Assembly: GCA_030272585.1 (NCBI GenBank)
Contig: BSYQ01000010.1
Span: 2,790,001-2,854,000 of the forward strand
Reading direction: 5' to 3'
Source: Bryopsis sp. KO-2023
Lineage: Eukaryota > Chlorophyta > Ulvophyceae > Bryopsidales > Bryopsidaceae
DNA length: 64,000 bases
Shown here: one piece after another, positions 1 to 10,593 of the stretch
Layout: each line of letters begins with the position of its first letter
Numbering within the stretch: the first letter of the stretch is position 1
The notes under the pieces: model-generated
What the model was told of the DNA's origin: nothing
Database searches by the model: none
What the model saw: the letters and a program-made list of their open reading frames with translations, nothing else
Translations under genes and position numbers: made by a program

Positions 1-1423
1 CTGAGGGACCTCTGATAACAGAATGAAACAACCCAGCATCCAAAAACGATTTGGATGGGTGTGTTCCACAGCCAACCACCTGATTTCATGGGAAAAAAAA
101 TAAAGAAAATGATGGATGGGTATGTGTAAGTTGAGAACAACTGAAAGAATGCAAAGAGATGTTATTACCTGATGCAAAAATAATGATGTACTGCTCCGGA
201 CCGATGTCAATGGAGGGAAATGTCCATTTTCGGGGTTCCTCTGGATCGTCCGTCAGTGACCAGCCCTTCATTGAAACGCAAACACAAAGAATGAGAAAAA
301 GAGCAATGGCATATCGGTCACACATTGACAGTGCAAATTCCTGACAAAAAAAGGGAAGAAAAATATCATGTGGTTCGATGTTTAAAAAAGGGGTGGGGAG
401 TGGGGGGGCAAAACAAGAGGGTCAGAAAACTTGAATGGTTTTTTGGGGGAGAAAAAACGAAGAAAAAAAAAATTATGCTGGAAATATGCACAGATGTGCA
501 CAGACAGAAAAAACAGCTTTCTTTGGAGAATGCATCAATCTCCATGCCCACCCTCCCAAACAAAAAAGTTCACAGTTAAAATGAAGAACATAATAAAATT
601 CATTAAAATTACTGTTTTAATTTAATTTAATTTAATTTTTTTACTGTTTTTCTTAATACTGGAAAGAAAAAGTAGTCTTAGCAAAATCTGACACATACCT
701 GTAAATTGACGCTTTCTGATTCTCTGTTGTGCAATTCCAGCCAATCCGAGGTTTCTCCATCTTCGTCGACGAAACCATCATTGATGACCATGACCTCCGT
801 GACGACCACCTGTGCATCGTTTATCGAATACTGATGATTACGCTCAGATTTTGCCATCCTATTTCTTTTTCTTTTATTCTTTCTGTTTCTCTGCTTCCTC
901 TTGTTCCTGTTGTTGTTTATCCGTCGCTGTAAGACGTCATTCTTTTTGTTTCCCAGAAAAAGAAATGTCAGAGATCGAGAAAATCGACTTGGTGGCGCTT
1001 CTTTCGGAAAAAAAAATAAAATCATTACCATCAATTAAAAAAAAATAGTGAGTATTTATATTCAAAAAAGCAAAAAAAAAACAATGGCAGTGCAGATAAT
1101 TTTTTTCTTTGTTATTTCGTTCTGTCCTCCAGGGATTAAATCATATCGTTTAGCAATTGATTTATTATTTTGTTTTAACAGAAACCAGACTGGACAACTG
1201 ATGCACAGATGTTATTCTGAATCGGCCTGAAAGTAATTTTTGTCAAGCATCCAAACAACTAAAATTAGTTCTGGAGGAATTAAATTTTGGTTAAAAGTTT
1301 TTGAGAAATTGGTCCCAGTTCGCGAAAATTAAGGAAATTCAAAATCAATTTTCTGACCTGGATACCGGGGGAGGATCCAATTGATCGCACTGGAGAGTCC
1401 TCTGAGCCAGAGTCGCTCTCCAT
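1..1423 (-). CDS. Lamin-tail-domain (LTD) protein, partial, 5' exons
   Basis: Seen: exons complement(1358..1423), (699..926) and (169..265), joined by GT-AG introns in phases 0, 0 and 1; the gene continues off the left edge. The first exon is acidic and Ser-rich (starts MESDSGSED). The second opens with a very basic Arg/Asn/Lys run and then an LTD-like strand pattern ending SDWLELHNRESESVNLQ. The third continues GWSLTDDPEEPRKWTFP and ends IIIFAS. Known: this order (DWxELxN, then GWxLtDd, then kWtFP, then vvFASG) is typical of lamin-tail domains, an Ig-like fold found in lamins and in many secreted or CotH-associated proteins. Inference: an LTD protein, perhaps with CotH or other domains beyond the edge. 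The ATG at 1421-1423 directly follows a good acceptor (TTCATTCAG), so upstream exons may exist and the true start is uncertain. Confidence 0.7.
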
Positions 1424-3147
1424 CTGAATGAAATTTAACCCAAAAAAAATGAAATTTAACAAAAAAAAAGAAATTTAGGACTGTTGTTCATTGGTAAAAC
1501 ATCTGTAGATGAGTACCCCAGAAGAAGTCACTACTTCATCCAATCCAGTATATATATGTAAATATGAATCCCCCACCTGTCTCCTTTTTTTGGATTCTGT
1601 TCAAAAAACAGGGAAAAAAATTACAATGCTTCAATTTGAAATATTAAGCAAAAAAAACAAAAAAAAACATATTCTTCTGGTTTAGATAAGCAATCCAAGC
1701 TGTTTAATTGTGTACCCCCCCCCCCTTTTCTTTTTTCTTGACATCCCCTTCTATATCACAAACAAATAGCTGATTTCCGTACTGGCAAGGATGGGCAAAT
1801 GACGAAAGTGCTATCTTCTCTTCGACACCTGTTGCATCAGAGAAAAAAAAAAAGCAAAAAGAATATAAATATAATAATCACATTCACAATAATTCCTTTG
1901 TCGATCATTCTGCCAGTGAACATTCAGTGGATGCCTCACACAAATGTGTTGACAAACAGGTTCCACCCTCAAACACCAAAAATAAACATGCATCAACGGG
2001 CACTGGAAAATTCACAATCACACACCAGTTGTCCGCTCCGAATTTAGTGCATCCGACCAGGGTGGCCCCATTGAATACAACAGGGAACTCTTGCCCAGAA
2101 CCGCACTCGTCTCCTCTCCCTAACATCCACAAAAAAACAATTCAATCAAATTTCCCATTTCTTGCATCCCCTTTCTTCCAATTGTACATTGTCATCTCCT
2201 CCAATTCACCGCCACCTGTCCTCCCACTCCTAAAAATTTATCGATCGATAAAAAAACAAACGAGAAGATTGGGGATCGCGCGCATAACTCATCGTTCTTG
2301 GTGGATCTGAGAAAATGGATCGTGCGTATCACCTGGAATTTCGATCCTATCTGTCTGACCAAACGCCGCCACCGCCAGGAACAACAGCCGCCACCAAACT
2401 CCGATCCATCGCGCCGCCATCTTTCACTCGCTCTGGGGCTCCCCCTCCCAACGATCGGCAACTCAGAACACAGAAAGAATACGATCTCGTCGCAGAGCCT
2501 GGAGTCGAGGCTTCGCTGCCCTGCTCCTTTTTTTTCCTCTTTGAATGAATTCTCGAAGGGAACGTAGTTAGGGTCCGGTCCGTAAACGCAGCCCTTCTCG
2601 GGGGAAATTCCACCTCCAGGCCGATGGGGGAAATGCGGGGGGGGCTGATGCGAGGCTTTCTTGCTTGCATCACTATGTCGGGTGGTCCCAGAGCAGACGC
2701 GAGTGATGCGACTGGGGATGAAAACCTGCAAGAGCTTCAGTTTCAACATGTGTTGAGAGTTGATTCGTCTGGGATGGATATATGACACAAGCTTTTCTTT
2801 TTCGCTGTCAAGTTTCACCTCTGTATTATTGTCACGGGGAGACCAAGGTGTTTTGTTTGGGGGGGGCAGCATCCACTCTCCCCTGGCTACGCTTATTATG
2901 TCCGTTGCTCAGGTCCTCTTTTGGGTTCAGAATCACCTTTCCTCAAAAGATCGCATTTCCTCTCCTCGGTTTGAATTTAACTGCTTCGGTTTCCACTGTG
3001 TTGATTCTTGCAGGAAAGATTCTGGATGAAACCAACCCCCCCCCAAGTCTCTGGTGTTTTTTGTTATTCCAATGATGTAGTCATCTGCCTCTTTCATCAC
3101 CCTTATTGAAGGTTATAGAAGTGTACGTACAGAGAGCATTTACGTTC
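1424..3147. other. Spacer left of element A, no firm gene
   Basis: Apart from the possible exon at 2022-2119, nothing firm. There are T and A homopolymers, a C-rich run near 1716-1730, and several medium ORFs on both strands between 2190 and 2880 that overlap one another and lack family motifs. A 36-codon ORF at 2673-2783 (MSGGPRADASDATGDEN...) has a coding look but no usable splice partner before element A begins at 3148. Confidence 0.4.
2022..2119 (-). other. Possible upstream exon with FN2-like cysteine pattern
   Basis: On the minus strand a T-rich tract ending GGATGTTAG precedes an open stretch reading DECGSGQEFPVVFNGATLV, then GCTKFGADNWC. The C...FPVVFNG...GC...NWC spacing resembles a fibronectin type II module (C-x-FPF-x-Y-x-G...C...WC). 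A GT donor follows at once. It may be an upstream exon of the lamin-tail gene, but I could not join it in phase to the exon at 1358-1423, so this is only a candidate. Confidence 0.25.
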
Positions 3148-3342
3148 TGTGGAATACAGTAAACGGGATCAGAACTGAGTCGGTCATGGGGTTTAGTTGG
3201 GAAGACTCGGAGGAAAAGGAAGAGATTTAAGGAAGAAGGTGGTTGGGTGTATGGTCGTTTTATTTTGCTTACATTGTGTAAAGCGTTCTTTGGCGGCCGT
3301 TTCACCACTCGGTATCGCTGTTGCGAACGAGTGTATTCAACA
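3148..3342 (+). repeat. Left LTR of element A (195 bp)
   Basis: Direct repeat of 22119-22313, TG...CA ends, preceded by GTTC. Its last base also supplies the A of the ORF1 start codon. Confidence 0.92.
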
Positions 3343-4700
3343 TGGTTTCGGAGCCAGCCAGTCGGTTGGCTGTAAAATTGTTTTTTCTGTTTTTGATAAT
3401 CGGAACACAATCGGTTCAAGCCTTCTTCTCAGGAAGGGCGGACACTACCCAGTTTGAAAAAGATATGGCGTGTATTCTTCGATACGAAGTGTTACGGGCA
3501 CGAGCGGAAAAGGGAGAGTATATACCAGGACTGTCGGACCGAATGGAAGTGAGAGAGGACAAAGTGGGGTTACAGGGTCAGGTGGAACAAAAAGGAAAAC
3601 CCGCGGAGGGGGTGCAGCTGAACGACGAAACCGCGATCAAGCGCTCTGGCGTTTACGAGCTGATCATTTGGTGTGAGCGCATCTATCGCCAGGTGACTCG
3701 TGTCACTCAGCTCGACCCGCAAACCAGTCTTACTGGGTACGTGTTGGCGTTGGGAGTCCTTCTGAGCTACGGTCTTCATGGGGTACAGCGTTTACGAACG
3801 TTGGGGCAAAAGTTCGCGGCTTTCGTGAAAGGAAAAAAGAACCCGACTCATAAGATCTACGTCATGGCGGCCGACGAGGCGCGTGCTTCAGACTCAGCAC
3901 CCACTTCAACACTGACCCCCTCGGAAGGAGATCTATCCCACTTGGTCGACCACCTCACGCAACTCGCCGATGTTCTGGATGATAAGCTTCAGTCCGAGCC
4001 ACAGGAGGCGCAAGCGTTTGCAGCAGGTCGTACGGAACCTACTGGACTTCCCTCTCGCAACTGGAGGATGCCGATTCGCTGCCACTATTGCCGAAAGCTG
4101 GGGCATATGTTTCGCAACTGCCCAGCTCGCAAAGCTAAGGAACCCACCGACACAACGCATCCAAGAGAAGTCGAACCGGGAACACACGAAACTGGAGGTT
4201 CCAACGCCGTACAAGCTCTTTGTGAAGCCCTTCGACAACAGCTCCAACAAGGCGAAACACTTCCCCCTCCTGTCACGACCCCTGTGGTACGTAAGCAGCT
4301 GAAAGTGAAGACAAAGCTGGAGGGTTTCCCAAAAACCGAGTTTGCGTTGGTGGACAGTGGTTCCGCTGTAAATATATTACCTCTCGCGCTGGCGAGAAAG
4401 CATAATATTCTCCTGTCACACAGTGCTATACCAAGTGTGACAGGGTTTAACGGATCAAAGGATCGGGTCGCTGGTGTCGCGTTGTTGGGAGTGGAAGTAG
4501 GTCCGTGGAACTCGGCGAGGGAGGAGTTTTTGGTAACCGAGCACTCGGGGGGAATTATCCTTGGACTTCCTGCGTTACATAGTCTCGCCGTCAGTATCGA
4601 TTGTCAGCGGGACGTATTGAAGGACGATCGTGGCCGGTGTATTCCTTGCCAGGCGGTGTTCGCTACAGAGAAGGGGGAGGAACAAAAAAACTGGTGTTAG
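3342..4700 (+). CDS. Element A ORF1: membrane-type Gag with zinc knuckle and protease
   Basis: 452 residues from the ATG at 3342, formed by the last LTR base plus TG of the PBS. Residues 1-31 look like a signal peptide or anchor (LAVKLFFLFLIIGTQSVQA). A second hydrophobic segment (GYVLALGVLLSYGLHGV) lies near residue 135. A CCHC zinc knuckle (C-HY-C-RKLG-H-MFRN-C) lies near residues 247-260, and a pepsin-family retroviral protease motif (ALVDSGSAVNILPL) near 335. An A-AAA-AAC heptamer (4685-4691) lies just before the end, and the next coding stretch opens in the -1 frame, as expected for -1 frameshift expression. Start choice: the ATG is shared in position and residues (MVSE) with element E. 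Confidence 0.8.
   Translation: MVSEPASRLAVKLFFLFLIIGTQSVQAFFSGRADTTQFEKDMACILRYEVLRARAEKGEYIPGLSDRMEVREDKVGLQGQVEQKGKPAEGVQLNDETAIKRSGVYELIIWCERIYRQVTRVTQLDPQTSLTGYVLALGVLLSYGLHGVQRLRTLGQKFAAFVKGKKNPTHKIYVMAADEARASDSAPTSTLTPSEGDLSHLVDHLTQLADVLDDKLQSEPQEAQAFAAGRTEPTGLPSRNWRMPIRCHYCRKLGHMFRNCPARKAKEPTDTTHPREVEPGTHETGGSNAVQALCEALRQQLQQGETLPPPVTTPVVRKQLKVKTKLEGFPKTEFALVDSGSAVNILPLALARKHNILLSHSAIPSVTGFNGSKDRVAGVALLGVEVGPWNSAREEFLVTEHSGGIILGLPALHSLAVSIDCQRDVLKDDRGRCIPCQAVFATEKGEEQKNWC
3343..3354 (+). other. Primer-binding site of element A
   Basis: TGGTTTCGGAGC immediately after the LTR, ending GC like plant tRNA-iMet-type sites (TGGTATCAGAGC). The same 12 bases occur at the matching place in B, C, D and E. 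Here they also encode the start of ORF1 (M-V-S-E). Confidence 0.85.
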
Positions 4701-5302
4701 CGGTTGCCGTTGAACCGCTCAAACAAATATCGACGGTCGTCATTTCCAGAGGAATGAGTGGGAAGCGTCACCGACCTCTATTTTTACACCGTGGGGAGCA
4801 TGGCGTTCGGATTCCGCTTGGCAGTTCGAGTGTGGTGGGGCCGTATCAAACCGTTACTATTTGTCCTCCTATTCGTATTCGTGGACAGGGTTTGGCTGGC
4901 CTACTCCCAATCGGCCAACCGCTCGGCCTTATCCATGCGCCGACTATTGGGAAGGAGGGTCGTGTTCGTATCTGTATTTATAACCCAGGGCCTCGCGCCA
5001 GAATGTTAACGAGTCGCCTTTGCCTGGCTGAGTTGAGGGTGCTGCCGGGGGTCAAGGTTGTCTTCGAAGAAAGTGATTTACTGCAAGGGTTTCAGGAGGA
5101 TTCGGGAGTGTTGCCACAGCCAAGTGACCTGCGGCATTCGACGGACGATGTACGCTGTAATGGTTTGCCTCCTTTTGTCGAGTGTTCGGGGATGGAGATG
5201 GATGAATTGGAGATGAATGCGATGCATGGGCTGCGCATGAAGCGTCAGCGGACAGGAGACATTCGGTGTGAGGGAGACAGACAGCAGAGGGGAGGTCAGA
5301 AC
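4692..5302 (+). CDS. Element A pol, N-terminal stretch with dUTPase-like region
   Basis: Open in the -1 frame relative to ORF1. It has a beta-rich, Gly-punctuated stretch (RVRICIYNPGPRARMLTSRL, then CLAEL) that resembles the C-terminal half of trimeric dUTPases (G-x-V-x-V-x-x-x-N...IAQL) and matches the place and layout of a similar stretch in element E. The dUTPase reading is inference. The stretch is followed by an acidic Met-rich linker and ends at the MITE insertion. Confidence 0.55.
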
Positions 5303-5767
5303 CAGAGATAGGACTTTACGGTTACGGTCACCGTAACCGGACCGTAACCACCGTAACCGGACCGTAACCGGAGTACAATTTTCGTCAGAAAATCGTACTT
5401 TTACGGCCGTAACCGTAGCACCGTACCACTCCGTACCGCTCCGTACCGGACCGTAACGACCGTAACGGCCGTAACAACCGTAAACCGTAGAAAGTGAACC
5501 CCGCAGGGTCCCGCGATTCCAAAGGAACCCAGGGGGATTCGAACCCGCGACCCTACTGACTGCAGCCTAACGCTTTAGCACTGAACCACGCTACTTCACG
5601 GTGATTTAGGGCCTACCGTAGTTATACCGTACCTGTTCCGTACCGTAAAAACAACATATTACTCCGGTTACGGTACGGAGTTACGGCCGTAGTACGGTGA
5701 CCGTAACCCGACCGTAACCGGACCGGACCGGAGTCGGACCAAAAATTTGGCCCAAGTCCTATCTCTG
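5303..5767. mobile_element. hAT-type MITE inserted in element A
   Basis: 465 bp with perfect 14-bp terminal inverted repeats CAGAGATAGGACTT / AAGTCCTATCTCTG, flanked by the 8-bp duplication GTCAGAAC (5295-5302 and 5768-5775). An 8-bp target duplication with CAG-type ends is the hAT signature. Both flanks are packed with short CCGTAAC/GTTACGG repeats in both orientations, like the subterminal transposase-binding repeats of hAT elements. It has no coding capacity and must be mobilised in trans. A tRNA-like segment sits in the middle. Confidence 0.85.
5520..5600 (-). other. tRNA-like segment inside the MITE
   Basis: The minus strand reads a near-perfect B box (GGGTTCGAATCCCC) with a D-arm-like TGGTTCAGTGCTAAAGC upstream at tRNA spacing, and a possible GCA anticodon in between. 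The anticodon stem pairs poorly, so this is a tRNA-derived fossil rather than a working tRNA gene. Confidence 0.5.
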
Positions 5768-8201
5768 GTCAGAACTTCTGTGGGTTGGACTGTGAGTCAG
5801 AAACAGTTTTGGAACATGATGATTTGGGATGTGAGGCAGAAGTGGTTTCAGCAAGTGGAGACATGGGCACTCAGATATTCTGTGGGCTGGGCTGTGAGTC
5901 AGACGCAGGTCAGGAACCTGTTGGTTTGGGCCGTGAGTCAGAAGCTGTTTCAGCCGGTGGAGGCATGGGCATCCCGACGTTTGTAGGGGATTTGGGTGGA
6001 GGTTGTTTGGACACAGGGGGCAGCAGTCAATTTGGGACTCCTGGCAGAATGTCAAGGGCACAAGGTGTCAGCCATCAGTTTGGGGATTCGGGGGTTTCCT
6101 TGGATCAGTGTAACACACAGCAGTTTTCGACTTACATGATACACCAACTCAAGCTGCAGGCTTCCGGTGACGAGCTGGCTGACTGGGAAATCCAGCCGTT
6201 TCCACCCACTGCCTCATGTTCTGGTATTCAAGCACTTGCCACCTTTCAGTCGAGTAGTCACTGCTCTCCTCAGTCGGCATCCTCCTCCTCTACCTCTTCT
6301 GCCCCCAATGCAACAGTGGGGGCCTCCCAGGATTCCTCTTGGTTTGCAGCCTATCCCGATGTCTTCACCTCCAGTCTCTCCCAGTCTCACACCTCCCCAA
6401 CTCAGGCACTGCAAGTGTGTCATCGGGAGATTTCTTGGCGTATTCCATATGAGCATATTCCCCTCCAGCACAATGGCAGCCGTTTTCTTCCTACACAGGT
6501 GGACAGCACAGAGATACAGGAGCTGTTGGGTACACTGGAAAAAGATGGGGTCATTCGCCCCTTACGCCCCCAAGAGCGGGCAGTTATCAGCCCATGCTTG
6601 TTTATTCGAAAGAAATCTGGGGCTGTCCGTAAGACCGTGGACTTTCGCTGGGTTAATTCCTACAGTGAATCTTGGGGCAGCGACAATATAAATGTGATGG
6701 AAACTATTCGGGGGCTGCCTAGCCACTGGGACCGGTTTACCATTCTTGACCTCAATCAATCCTTCTTTCAGATGCCAATCTGTTCGGCCTTGGAAAGGTT
6801 GTTTGGTTTTGAGACCCCTCACGGTACCTTTGTGTATCAGCGTCTCCCTCAAGGCTGGGTGTGCTCGCCTGGCCTCCTGCATGACCGTTTGGCCAAAATC
6901 CTGCAGCCCACAGAAGGGCGCAACTTCGTTGATGATATTATTATCGGTGGGCAGGGGGCTGCAGACCATGATCGCAACCTGAAGGCAGTTCTGGAGGTGT
7001 TATTGGCTAATGGGCTGACAGTGAGCAAAACAAAAGCACAAATTTCCAAAGCGGAGCTGATTTTCCTTGGTTTTTCAATTTCTGGCCAAGGCATTTCTTT
7101 GGATGCGTACATCAACGCTCAGTTGGCCAATTTACCTTCTATGGAATCGGTGAGGGATGTCCGCAAGTTCATGGGCATCATGAACATCTGCCGCCCGGTC
7201 ACTCCTGGCTTGACAGAGATCCTCAGGCCCTTGATGGCCCTTCCGAAGGGGGCTTCCCAGGCTGAGCTGCAGAGGGTGGTCAAGGCAGCTTGGGGTCAGA
7301 TCCTACAACACACACGACACATTCACTCACCCAGGCCATCCAGTGAATACTATTTGCATACTGATTGGAGTGGCCAAGGTGCTGGGTATATCTTATATGA
7401 TGGTCACCCCTCAGCAGGGAGGGTGGTGGCCATCAACAGTCGACAGATTTCTAACAGTCCTGACAGCTCATTTTTGGGAGAATTGGGGGCAATTGTCTGG
7501 GCTTTGAAAAACATTTCCAGCCTGGTGAAAGGAAGCAAGCTCACCCTGCTGACTGATTCGGAGTCCTCTCTGCACAAGCTGTTGGGGGCCTCGTACAAGA
7601 CACTTACCGAAGATGTGCGGGTCGCCCGCCTTGCTACTTGGATGGCTGCCAACTTCCCGATCCCTGGTCGGCTGACGATTCGCTTCATCCCAGGCGAAGA
7701 CAACCATTGGGCCGACGCATTGTCTCGCTGGTACCGCCGACCCAACGCGCGCTGCGTCGCCCCGGATTCCGAGCCACCCTTGCCTCCAGCTAGCTGCTCC
7801 CCACCTCTGGCTCCCACGGTTATTCCTTTGGATACAGAACCCCAGGCGCCTACAACGATTACCGAGAATGTCGTACCACCACAGGAGGTTTCGCTTTTGC
7901 CAAACGCAGGGCGAGCATTACCAAATCCACTGATGTCATCATCACCTGATTTTCACACTGCTGCGTTTCACTCTGAAACGAATTCTGCAGTGGTGGAGGG
8001 GATCCGAGTGGAAGGCGAGCAGGAGCAGAACTTTGCAGCGCATCTGGCGGTGGTGCGTCGTCTCCACGCCTCGGAGCACTGGGGGGCACAGAAGTTATGG
8101 GATCAAGTTCGTCAACGCCATCTACAGGTGACTTACAGTGACGTTTGCGAAGTCGTCAAGCGTTGTGCAACATGCCAGTTTTTCGCACAACCGAAAGAAA
8201 A
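5768..8201 (+). CDS. Element A pol, RT-RNase H and start of integrase
   Basis: Open from about 5785. After a low-complexity Gly/Ser-rich linker the RT begins near 6420, with FIRKKSG...TVDFRWVNS, ILDLNQSFFQMPI, RLPQGW and the catalytic FVDDIII box near 6927. RNase H follows (TDWSGQGAGYILY near 7360, LTDSESSLHKLLG near 7552, EDNHWADALSRW near 7698). The integrase zinc-binding region starts near 8062 (HASEHWGAQKLW...CATCQFF), and chromovirus B inserted right after it. The RT/RH organisation is Ty3/retrovirus-like. Confidence 0.85.
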
Positions 8202-8664
8202 TGTAAGGATTCTACAGTTCAGGGGAACTGTCAGATCCTCAGTTCAGGGAACTGGCAGACCTGCAGTTCAGGGGAACTGACAGGCCTGCAGTTCTAGGGA
8301 ACCAGCAATGCTGCAGCCGGTTTGCTGCAGCAGGGCGGAACCCTTAGATCTGTGAATGGGGGCTGACAGCTCAGCAGACGCTTTTCTGCAGGGCTGGCAG
8401 CTCAGAAGGTTTCAGACAGGGGACCTGACACTGAGGCAGACTGTCAGGTCATGTTGATGGATAGGACCTTGAACGATCAGTTTGGATCAGAGGTGCAGCC
8501 TAGGGTATTTGGGCAGCACCTCAGGGTATTCTTGTAACTCGATTTTGGGGTTGAACACTCTCTCTCTCCCGCTCTCTCGTGTCAGAACTTGTTGCAGCCT
8601 TCTAGGCTGTTGTTTCAGGCTGGCAGACTGCTTCAGAGTCGCAGTCTACAGCGCAGTCTTTACA
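8202..8664 (+). repeat. Left LTR of element B (463 bp)
   Basis: Starts TGTAAGGATTC and ends AGTCTTTACA. Near its left end are four AGTTC(N3-4)GAAC(T)-type palindromes at 24-25 bp spacing (8216, 8241, 8265, 8290). A CT-rich run lies near 8561-8580. Confidence 0.9.
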
Positions 8665-8665
8665 T

Positions 8666-8677
8666 TGGTTTCGGAGC
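8666..8677 (+). other. Primer-binding site of element B
   Basis: TGGTTTCGGAGC, one base after the LTR end. Confidence 0.85.
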
Positions 8678-9077
8678 TCAGGGCTGGCGACAAGATCGCA
8701 GCGTTCCTGAAAGGCTTCAGGAGGAAGCAAAGGGGAGAACGAAGTTCTGGTGAAAGGTAGCGCAGGCAGGCGCAGCTTTCAAAGGAGAGGTCGCAGAAAG
8801 GTTCAGCGCAGATAGGCGCAGCTTTCAGAGAGATCCCAGAAAGGTTTGGCGCAGGCAGGCGCAGCTTTCTAAAAGGTCGAAATCGCAGTACTGCCTGAGT
8901 GCAGGTTTGAGTAGGCGCAGCGGCGCAGGGTCTAGAAGACGCAGGTTTGCGCAAGTTTTCTAGGTTAATCATAGTAGGCGCGGCGGCGCAGATCTAGAAG
9001 ACGCAGGTTTTGCGCAAGGCTTCTTGGTTAGTCGGAATTAGCCGGTGTTGTAGTGGCTTTCTGCAGAAGTGTGCTGC

Positions 9078-9551
9078 ATGAGTTTTGGGAAACCTGTGAC
9101 AGTGGAGAGTAGTGGAAGTGAAGCAGAATCAGACGTAGAGACTGTTATTCAGTGTGAGGCAGGGCTGCCACCTGATCTGTTTACTTTCTCAGGGGACTGG
9201 GTTTCAGCCCCTTTCAGGTTACCCAGACCAGTGCAGGTTTTTGGTCCGGTGAGACACCCATTGGCAGTGGTGCCTCCACCTCCTCTCAGAGCGCCTCCTC
9301 ACGGCCACAGGAAGGCAGAACGCAGTGGTAATATTATCAGATACTACGACTGTTCTGACCCTCAGTGTCCGATCTACAGATCGCAGAGGGCAACGCAGGA
9401 AAGACGTGAGCGGAACAGGAGGAATGTCAGGCACAGACGAGCACCCCCAGATGGGAACGCCAGCCCCAGATCCGTTCGATCTTCAGGGTCTGAGGCGGGG
9501 CATGGCAGAGATGCAGGAAGAGATCCTGCACCTGAGGCAGGTCGCCGCTAA
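9078..9551 (+). CDS. Element B ORF0, small ORF before gag
   Basis: 157 residues from the ATG at 9078, overlapping the start of gag in another frame. It has an acidic Ser/Glu start (VESSGSEAESDVETV), a Pro-rich middle, and a basic Arg-rich end after a short Cys pair (CSDPQCPIY). No family recognised. Element D has an ORF at the matching place, which argues that both are real. It could still be chance, because the overlap with gag is 128 bases. Confidence 0.45.
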   Translation: MSFGKPVTVESSGSEAESDVETVIQCEAGLPPDLFTFSGDWVSAPFRLPRPVQVFGPVRHPLAVVPPPPLRAPPHGHRKAERSGNIIRYYDCSDPQCPIYRSQRATQERRERNRRNVRHRRAPPDGNASPRSVRSSGSEAGHGRDAGRDPAPEAGRR

Positions 9552-10593
9552 TGTCAACGCGCAGATGGACGATGCAGTCCGGCACGCAGTACGGACTAGG
9601 TTGGCCGAGCAGCATCCGCCGGCAGCTCTGGGTAAAGCAAGGGCAAAAGGCCCTGACTCCTGGTATGGTGATCCACAGGATGTCCCTCTGAACGAATGGC
9701 AGGTTCAGTTGCAGACATATTATGATCTGACTGCAACCAGAGACAGGGAACAGCAGGTTTTGGTGGCTGCAGGCTGTTTAAGAGGTGCTGCAGGTACATG
9801 GTGGAGAAGTCGTTACGAAGAGGCAATGGCAGGCCAGAGGGCTTTGCCTACAGATCTGACCGCACTAGTCGCAGATCTCAGACGGCAGTTCGGCAAGACC
9901 AACGAGAACAAGGACTTCAGACGTGAATGGTCACGCCTGAAGCAGGGTCGAATGTCTGTCGCAGAATATGTGCACGATTTTCGCAGGCTCATGTTGCAGA
10001 TCAACGACAGCAATGCTGGGGAGCAGCTGTTTCGTTTCATAGAAGGTCTGAATGATCGTTTGCGCACTAAGGTTGAAATGGAAGATCCTGCAGATTTGGA
10101 GCGTGCAATAGCACTTGCCGCTACATGGGAAGGACCTCTAGAGATATACCGCAGAGAAGGACGCAGAGGCCGCAGTCCCAGAGGCAGGCGTGAAAGTTCA
10201 CGCAGGGACAGGTCCCAAAGCAGGGGACGATCCCAGAGCAGAGGACGCTCACAGAGCAGAGGACGCTCGCAGAGCAGAGGCAGGTCTCAGAGTTTCAACC
10301 GTGGCAGATTTGACGATCGGCAGACACCGCGTTATATTCCCCAATCAGGTGACCGCATGGAGGTTGATGGCCTCCAGCGAAACCGTGTGGGTTTTGACGA
10401 CGGCAAACGCCGTGACGCAAGTCGCAGCAAGAGCAGGGGACGCAGTGGCAGTCCTCGCAGACAGAGGCGAAAGTCTGGAGAAAGTTCGTCAGCAGGCAGA
10501 AGCAGAATGGACGCAGGTCGCGCTGCAGCAAATGTGCGATGCTACAACTGCGACAAGTTGGGCCATTTTGCTGTTGATTGTCAGGAAAACTGA
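9424..10593 (+). CDS. Element B Gag
   Basis: 389 residues from the ATG at 9424 (MSGTDEHPQMG). It has a Ty3-type capsid region (WYGDPQDVPLNEWQVQLQTY ... AAGTWWRSRYEEA ... FRREWSRLKQGRMSVAEYVH), an Arg/Ser/Gly repeat tail (RGRSQS units, about 10200-10290), and a CCHC knuckle near the end (C-YN-C-DKLG-H-FAVD-C). The end overlaps pol by 16 bases, with pol in the -1 frame. Confidence 0.88.
   Translation: MSGTDEHPQMGTPAPDPFDLQGLRRGMAEMQEEILHLRQVAANVNAQMDDAVRHAVRTRLAEQHPPAALGKARAKGPDSWYGDPQDVPLNEWQVQLQTYYDLTATRDREQQVLVAAGCLRGAAGTWWRSRYEEAMAGQRALPTDLTALVADLRRQFGKTNENKDFRREWSRLKQGRMSVAEYVHDFRRLMLQINDSNAGEQLFRFIEGLNDRLRTKVEMEDPADLERAIALAATWEGPLEIYRREGRRGRSPRGRRESSRRDRSQSRGRSQSRGRSQSRGRSQSRGRSQSFNRGRFDDRQTPRYIPQSGDRMEVDGLQRNRVGFDDGKRRDASRSKSRGRSGSPRRQRRKSGESSSAGRSRMDAGRAAANVRCYNCDKLGHFAVDCQEN

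Noticed and set aside
3342-3440. Envelope-type signal peptide protein in element A
   Set aside because: The hydrophobic leader belongs to the same ORF as the zinc knuckle and protease; no surface or fusion glycoprotein features were seen in A or E.
5520-5600. Functional tRNA gene (Cys-like anticodon)
   Set aside because: The B box is perfect, but the anticodon stem and acceptor do not pair well; it lies inside a MITE.
5303-5767. CCGTAAC repeats as a telomere-like or interstitial telomeric array
   Set aside because: The units are irregular, occur in both orientations and lie within clean 14-bp TIRs and an 8-bp duplication, so they are subterminal repeats of a hAT-type MITE.
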